A DNA stretch of 64,000 bases from Atherix ibis (lineage: Eukaryota > Arthropoda > Insecta > Diptera > Athericidae). The position numbers and the translations under genes were made by a program. Location of the stretch: assembly GCA_958298945.1 (NCBI GenBank), contig OY282609.1:61724220-61788219 (forward strand), given 5' to 3'. Below the pieces are notes generated by a model that did no database searches, had not been told where the DNA came from, and saw nothing but the letters and a program-made list of their open reading frames with translations. Shown one piece after another: positions 58,520 through 64,000 of the stretch (its first letter is position 1; each line of letters opens with the position of its first letter).

Positions 58520-59108
58520 AACTAAAACATAAGGTGTCTTGTATAGTTCACTTAAATGTACGGTTTAAAAATTTTTGTAAAATAATAAATATTCAAATTA
58601 GAACTTCAGTATTCTTAAATATTTCCCATGTGTTTGATGGTGTGTGGAATCCTTTCCGTCATTTCGAAGTAGTAATTCATTCAGAACCCTTAGAAATATA
58701 TCCTATTTTAGTTAGAGTCCTATAAGGCAATATCCTTGGTCCCATTTTATATAATATTTATACCCATGGTATCCGATCTGCCTCTAAGATTATCATAGCC
58801 ACTTATACAAATGATATGGGCAGAATTATTATCCATAAAAATCCTAATATTTTTTCTAATCCTATACCCATATTCTTCAACTGTAGTTAATAAGATGGAG
58901 AGTATAGATAAATGAACAGAAGAGTTCTCACATTTATTCCACTTCTTACCAAGGGCAAACTCTCCCATTTATAGTTTCATGGCAGTGCGACTCCACAATG
59001 CACTAAAATGGGATACTTAGGACTTTACCTAGACACGAGATTAACCTGAAACCCAAGTTCTAGACTAAAAAGACTTCAAGCTAACAGACGTTATCGACAA
59101 TCTTTCAA
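58520..59108 (+). pseudogene. Jockey-like LINE reverse transcriptase relic
   Basis: Plus-strand translation with frame corrections gives VFDGVWNP, then PLEIYPILVRVL, GNILGPILYNIYTHGI, IIATYTNDMG and MGYLGLYLDTRLT.NPSSRLKR. The LINE at 5.0-7.1 kb reads SEIYPILAGVPQGS, ILGPILCNIYTHGI, IIATYADGTA and VRYLGLYLDKRLTWNPHTRLKR, so the two are the same family. YADD has become YTND, the 'VPQG' loop has a stop, and about 70 bases after VWNP are deleted. A mauritiana mariner sits exactly at its downstream side. Confidence 0.7.
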
Positions 59109-59110
59109 TA

Positions 59111-60393
59111 CCAGGTGTATAAGCTTAAATCCGCTGTTTTTAAATTAGAAAAAACATGTTTTTTTCATAGAAAGCAAAAACAAATTTATTCATAGTACTT
59201 GCCCTCGCTAGCCACACATTTTTCCCATTTCTCGGTCAATTTGTGGTTACCACTCCAAAAAAATTCCTTCTCTTTCGAGGCAAACCACTCATCATGCCAT
59301 TTTCGGATGTCTTTGTAAGAATCGAAGTGCTGCTCAGCGAGCGCATGGCCTATCGACAAACACAGGTGGTAGTCGGAAGGGACCAGGTCTGGTGAATAAG
59401 CGGGGTGGAGTAGCACCTCCCAGTTGAGTGTCTCCAAGTAGTTTCGGACTATTCTTGACGTGTGCGATGGTGCGTTGTCGTGGAGGAAAATCAGCTTGTC
59501 ATGTCTTTGTTGATAATCCGTCCTTTTTTCACGCAGAGCACGGTTCAATTTGATTAGTTGTTTAAGGTAGCGGGGCATTGACAGTTTCACCATGTTTCAA
59601 CATCTCATAGTGGACGATACCCTGCTGATCCTACCAAACGCACAGCATCGTCTTCCGTCCGAAACGATTTGGTCTTGGGGAAGATGTTGATGGTTGGCCG
59701 GGATCAACCCACGATTTCTTGCGTTTAGAATTCTCGAAATATAATCCACTTTTCATCGACTATCACAAACCGATGCAGGAACGACTTTCCTTTTGGTGTG
59801 GCGAGCAAGATTTCGCATGTGTTTTGACGTCGCTCCATATGCCAATTGTTCCATTCATGCGGCACCTATTTTCCGATCTTTTCAGTCTTCCCCATGGCAC
59901 GCAGATGCATGGAAATGGTTGGTTGAGTAACACCCAATTGCTCCGCGAGCATTTTTTATGATTGGGTATCGTCTTCGTCCAAAAGAGCCTGCAATTGATG
60001 GTCCTCAACCTTTCTAGGCCGATTTTCACGCTTCTTGTCCCATAAGTCAAAATTTCCGTCTTTGAACAATCGAAACCAATCTCGGCACGTTGTATCCGAT
60101 AAAGCACTCTCACCATAGGCCTCCATAAGCATTCGATGCAATTCAGCAGCCGATTTCTTCAAATTGAAGCAGAAAAGCAGAGCTTCCTGCATATGCTCTT
60201 TTTCTGGCACAAAACTAGACATGATTACCAAAGGAAAAATGTATGTTGTTGTACGAAATTGCTGACAATGTGCACTGATTAATGTTAACAGATGTCAAAC
60301 TCCTAAAAAAAAGTATAGTGTGCCCATGGTAGCTTAATACGCTCACTCACGTCATCTATAACCAAACAGCGGATTTAAGCTTATACACCGGTT
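59111..60393 (-). mobile_element. Mos1-like (mauritiana) mariner, copy 2
   Basis: The left end CCAGGTGTATAAGCTTAAAT is identical to the copy at 32.6 kb. The right end has decayed (complement AAACCGGTGTATAAGC instead of CCAGGTGTATAAGC). TA lies at 59109-59110 and probably 60394-60395. Confidence 0.9.
59186..60222 (-). pseudogene. Mauritiana-type mariner transposase, broken
   Basis: Starts MSSFVPEKEHMQEALLFCF, runs through TTCRDWFRLFKDGNFDL and LQALLDEDDTQS, and then meets TAA. The next block (KMLAEQLGVTQPTIS-like) is readable, followed by frameshifts through the WVPHEL and GDEKW regions (59600-59900). It closes with a long open stretch holding FLHDNAPSHTSRIV (second Asp), YSPDLVPSDYHL (third Asp) and VASEGKYYE, the normal C-terminus. 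The N- and C-terminal ends are better preserved than those of copy 1. Confidence 0.88.
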
Positions 60394-60395
60394 TA

Positions 60396-60717
60396 ATAAT
60401 AACTTTTAAAGCAGTTATGAAACCTTTTTATGGTTATTAGAAGCTTGCTACTCTTGTTAGGTTTAGAAAACATTAAATAATATTTACTCCCACTTAATTT
60501 ATAAATATGGGCTGAACACTGAATCGTTATGGATGACGAAGCCGACGAGCTGGCCATGTCTTCGGTGAAGCGGCGGCGTTAGCCAGGAGGCCAAAACATG
60601 CTGGGAGTATCAAACAGGTCGACCGCGACGTGAAGCTGTAACGTATGGTGTTCTTTAATTCAGCAGACCTATATGTGGACCGGGCTCTCGGTTGTCGCGC
60701 CGTTGATTATGATGACA
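60396..60717. other. Short GC-richer stretch, unassigned
   Basis: 60540-60715 is unusually GC-rich for the window (for example GCCGACGAGCTGG and GTGAAGCGGCGGCG). A frame reads EYQTGRPRREA, faintly like the GRPRR segment of LINE C-termini, but too short to assign. Confidence 0.35.
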
Positions 60718-60719
60718 TA

Positions 60720-61856
60720 CGAGGTGTGTTCAAAAAGTATCCTGTTTTTTCAAAAATTATTTATTTATTCAATAATATCTATTTTGTCCCCTTCAAAGTA
60801 ATCCCCAGCAGATATTGTACACTTGTGCCAACGTTTTCTCCAATCCTCGAAGCACTTCAAAAAATCATTTTTTGTGATCTTGTTCAGCTCCTCCTTCGAT
60901 GCCGTCTTTATCTCCTCAATCGTAGCGTAGCGTCGTCCTTTCATGGAGCTCTTCAGTTTCGGGAACAAGAAAAAGTCACAGGGGGCCAGATCTGGGGAAT
61001 TCCTTATTGACTGTTCTACCCTGTGGTAAGAATTCATGATGCCCCACGCCCCTGCAATCGAAGAAAACTGTAAGCAAACCCTTCACATTCGACCGAATTT
61101 GGTGCTTTTTTCTGTCTTGGATCATGCGGCAGCTTCCATTGGGATGATTGAGCTTTGGTTACCACGTCATAACCATAAACCCATGATCCATCACCAGTTA
61201 TGACCCTCTGGAGCAAATTTGAATCTTCGCGGACTGAGTCCAACAGCTCTTTAATAATGTTAATGCGATGCTGTTTTTGGTCGAAATTGAGCAATTTTGG
61301 TACGAATTTCTCGGCAACCCGTCTCATGCCTAAATCATTGGTAAAAATCGAATGGCACGTGCCAATCGATATGTTTAAGTCCTCAGCAACTTCTCTAACG
61401 GTGAGTCGACGGTTGGCCAATACTATTTTCTTCACTTCATCATAGTTTTCGTCTGTTGTTGACGTGCTCGGGCGTCCGGCACGCTTTTTGTCATTCACAT
61501 CTTCTCGGCCCTCTGAGAACATTTTGTACCACCGACAAACGTTGCTTCGGTCCAACGTAGCTTCACCATATGCCACAGTCAACTTTCGGAATGCGTCCGC
61601 TCAATTAATTTTGTTTTTCACTCAAAATTTGATACAGATTCTTTGATCCATTTTTTGGAATGCTCAAAAATCGAAAACGAGCCAAAATACGTGCAAGCAA
61701 AGCAACTGTCAAAAATTAACTAAACATTCAAAATAGCCGAATTTGTCGGCATAAGTGAGAGACATAAGTACCAACATAACGCCACAAAAAATCGAAAATC
61801 GAATAAACATAACCTGCGGAAATTCAAAATTTGTGACACTTTTTGAACAGACCTCG
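60720..61856 (-). mobile_element. DD34D mariner of a further family, internally deleted
   Basis: Ends CGAGGTGTGTTCAAAAAGTA (left) and CGAGGTCTGTTCAAAAAGTG (right, complemented) between TA at 60718-60719 and 61857-61858. At 1137 bp it is shorter than a full mariner. The termini differ from family A, mauritiana and irritans elements here. Confidence 0.9.
60765..61651 (-). pseudogene. Mariner transposase lacking the second catalytic block
   Basis: Starts MDQRICIKF with an in-frame TGA, then a TAA, before FRKLTVAYGEATLDRSNVCR. A long open part follows: REVAEDLNISIGTCHSIF, FVPKLLNFDQKQHR, VITGDGSWVYGYD (first Asp, with the usual Glu after Asp-like GDE changed to GDG) and QSSQWKLPHDPRQKK. A frameshift precedes HHEFLPQGRTVNKE, which joins directly to SPDLAPCDFFLFPKLKSSMK. 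The roughly 65 residues normally between, including HHDNAPAH with the second Asp, are deleted. The C-terminus (KRWHKCTISAGDYFEGDKID) is intact. Confidence 0.85.
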
Positions 61857-61858
61857 TA

Positions 61859-64000
61859 TACCATCTGTAATAGTTTATTAATCTACTATTATTTCGTATT
61901 GAAAGTACTTGAACATTTTTCACTAGATTAAACGACAAATCTAAAGGCGTAATTTAAATATATCTGCTCAGCTTTAACTTAATTCTAATAAATTATAATG
62001 TAGTAAAAATTCAAAAAAATAGATATATTTAGTAACGCAAGTGCTATTAGTGATCGTGTTATATACGTATACATGATGAAGCATACCTGTACAGTTTACG
62101 TAATTTTCGTGAGTACGAAAATTTATTTATAAAATATTTTCGAATCAATAGAAATATGTATAGTAAATATAAAATAGAGAAAATAAATATTATAGAATTT
62201 CATATATGTAGTAGAGTAACCTATTTGTTATAAGATCAAATATTTCACAGTTGAACATGAGAAAATCACAAAAATTCAAATTGAAATTGGAAACAGTTAC
62301 AATTTCCGAAAATTTCCGAAAACTATAAATTTCTTATTTTGCTTTTGACAAATTGACATCCAACCAGATGGGGCATAAATCCTTTCTAAAGTTTCGGCTA
62401 TATACGATTGTCATCACAAGCACCACGAAATAAATCCTTTCTAAGGTCGATTTTACTACTATTACAATTGTGATCGTTTATTTTGATTCATTTTTGGGGA
62501 TTTGTTCTGATGTACGCTTCTGGTTGATACACTGTATCACATTCTATTTGGTATTTTCACAGTTCTAATTCAAGAATGCCTGCTGATTTTTGATGGCTAC
62601 AAGAATGTACCACTAAGAACAGACGTTTTATTGTATTTATTCAATTTGGTTTCCGTTAAGTAGAGTGTTGGGTGTAAATTATCCGAAAAGTTTTAATATT
62701 ATCAGAAACCTTATATGCAAACTAGAAAACCAAAAAGGATTTATATGATTTACGTGTAAGTACCCATCATCTATTTACATAATCTATTAATAATATAAAT
62801 AAGAAGTGGCTACAATTTAACCTATACAGATACTCATATAAAGTACAATATATATATAATAATTAAAGCTTGTAATAATAGTCTTTACAAAGTCGATTTT
62901 CTTATTAGCGTCAAACCTTTCACGGAACATTCTTGATATCTATTACTCCACATTCGAATTAGGGATACAAAAGTCGTACAAAAATCTATAATCTTATACT
63001 CGTTCCTGTTTATTTTTATTGATATACGTTCAGTATAAATGAATATTGACAAATAAACACACTTTTGCTTGGTGGTAATGAATATTTACGAATAAAATGT
63101 GCTCATTAACGTCGTTTATACAATCAAATTAAAGACGAATGTACAGAAATATTTGTTAGAATCTATTAAAAGAAATTCTCATTCTTATTGGAGTACTTAC
63201 TATGCTTAGAAAATTCAAATACAAAATGTTAGTAGAGTAGTCTTTATAAAAGATATAATGGCTCTGTTATGGAGCACGTACTAGTCAGGTAATTAGAAAT
63301 AGCAAAGTCAAGGCAAAAGCTGTAAATTCAGCTATTATTTGTCACTTAACGTACACCATTAACGTGTAAATTCGTAATTAATATCATAATCACTTTAAGT
63401 TATCGCCTACAGGTAATATATTTTTGGGTAGTCTTTTAGTATTTTTTCTTCGATTCTCTGCTGAGGCAAAATGTTATTGCATAATGTTTCCTCTTCTTTT
63501 TACATTTATCTTTCCTATTTCATATAACTTCCTCAATAAGCCTATGGATCGTGGCACTTGATTCTGAAAATTATATGTGAGATGCCCTTGAGCTATACAG
63601 AGAGAAAAATATAACACTTAAGTGAAATTAATTTTTTTTTTGTGACTAAAAATTATATTGTATTATCAATAATACATTAAATAGGTAAATAATTATATTA
63701 CATCCCTACTTAAATTGAACTTTAATTGACCCCAAAAATGTGTTATTATTTATTTATTTAAATAAAAAAAATGCCACCATCATAATGCAGCAATCCTCTG
63801 TCCTTTGAATTTTGTCTTAGTCGCAGCAGGAGGACAATAATTTTTAATAAATTATAAACATTTTGCTAAGTAAATTTTTTTTCGAAATGAAATTTTGAAA
63901 TAATTTGGTTGATAAAATGTGTATATTATTTAATTAATTTTTAAAATATATTGTGTAATAGGAATTTTTTGCAATTATAATTAACTTATATAAATTTAAA
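61859..64000. other. AT-rich sequence, no gene seen
   Basis: No coding frame, element end or notable repeat recognised to the end of the window. Confidence 0.55.

Noticed and set aside
60540..60717. GC-rich stretch with GRPRR-like reading as a LINE endonuclease or C-terminal domain
   Set aside because: The match is too short and the frames are broken; left as unassigned.
1..64000. CRISPR array, integron, phage or bacterial operon
   Set aside because: No spaced direct repeats, no ribosome-binding-site-led gene runs, and the composition and transposons are those of an insect nuclear genome.

Overview
This window looks like non-coding DNA from a dipteran fly nuclear genome. It is strongly AT-rich, with long A/T homopolymers, many CATATGTA/ACATATGTA strings and a repeated TACTCGTA octamer. 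No rRNA, tRNA, bacterial operon or CRISPR array was seen, and no host gene could be identified. The transposon content (DD34D mariners, DD41D 'rosa-like' mariners, Jockey-like LINEs, a Helitron) fits a higher fly. DD41D elements were first described in tephritid fruit flies, so a tephritid is my best guess, but this is inference.

Layout. 0.8-2.9 kb: a scrap of LINE reverse transcriptase, a complete non-autonomous Helitron carrying a 78-bp minisatellite, then a broken DD41D element on the minus strand. 5.0-7.4 kb: a 5'-truncated Jockey-like LINE (minus) and a scrap of a second LINE type. 7.66-8.92 kb: mariner family A, copy 1. 13.06-14.34 kb: an irritans-type mariner with an uninterrupted transposase, the only complete gene in the window. 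16.9-18.1 kb: a less AT-rich patch with a possible promoter and small ORFs. 19.55-20.84 kb: mariner A copy 2, broken by one visible nonsense codon. 21.97-24.87 kb: a LINE insertion with a perfect 15-bp target-site duplication. 28.7-30.0 kb: DD41D family B, copy 1. 32.58-33.85 kb: a Mos1-like (mauritiana) mariner, followed by a LINE RNase H scrap to 34.36 kb. 38.3-41.7 kb: two candidate first exons with TATA boxes and splice donors. 42.6-45.7 kb: an internally deleted family B element, a 0.67-kb unit that recurs at 52.2 kb, and a DD41D family C relic. 49.6-50.8 kb: a GC-richer island with a TATA box and a possible signal-peptide exon. 51.3-53.1 kb: family B element, the same 0.67-kb unit, and a further family B 3' end. 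56.65-57.88 kb: mariner A copy 3. 58.5-60.4 kb: a LINE relic abutted by a second Mos1-like mariner. 60.72-61.86 kb: another DD34D mariner lacking its central catalytic block. The rest is AT-rich sequence in which I see nothing.

How the parts relate. Nearly all coding signal is transposase or reverse transcriptase. Apart from the irritans-type mariner all copies are broken, so most would need proteins supplied in trans. The most notable structure is the family B DD41D pair: three copies share one in-frame stop, and two share a downstream 0.67-kb passenger that in one case is bracketed by a further element end. I found no convincing new gene system. The small candidate exons are the only hints of host genes and rest on weak signals.
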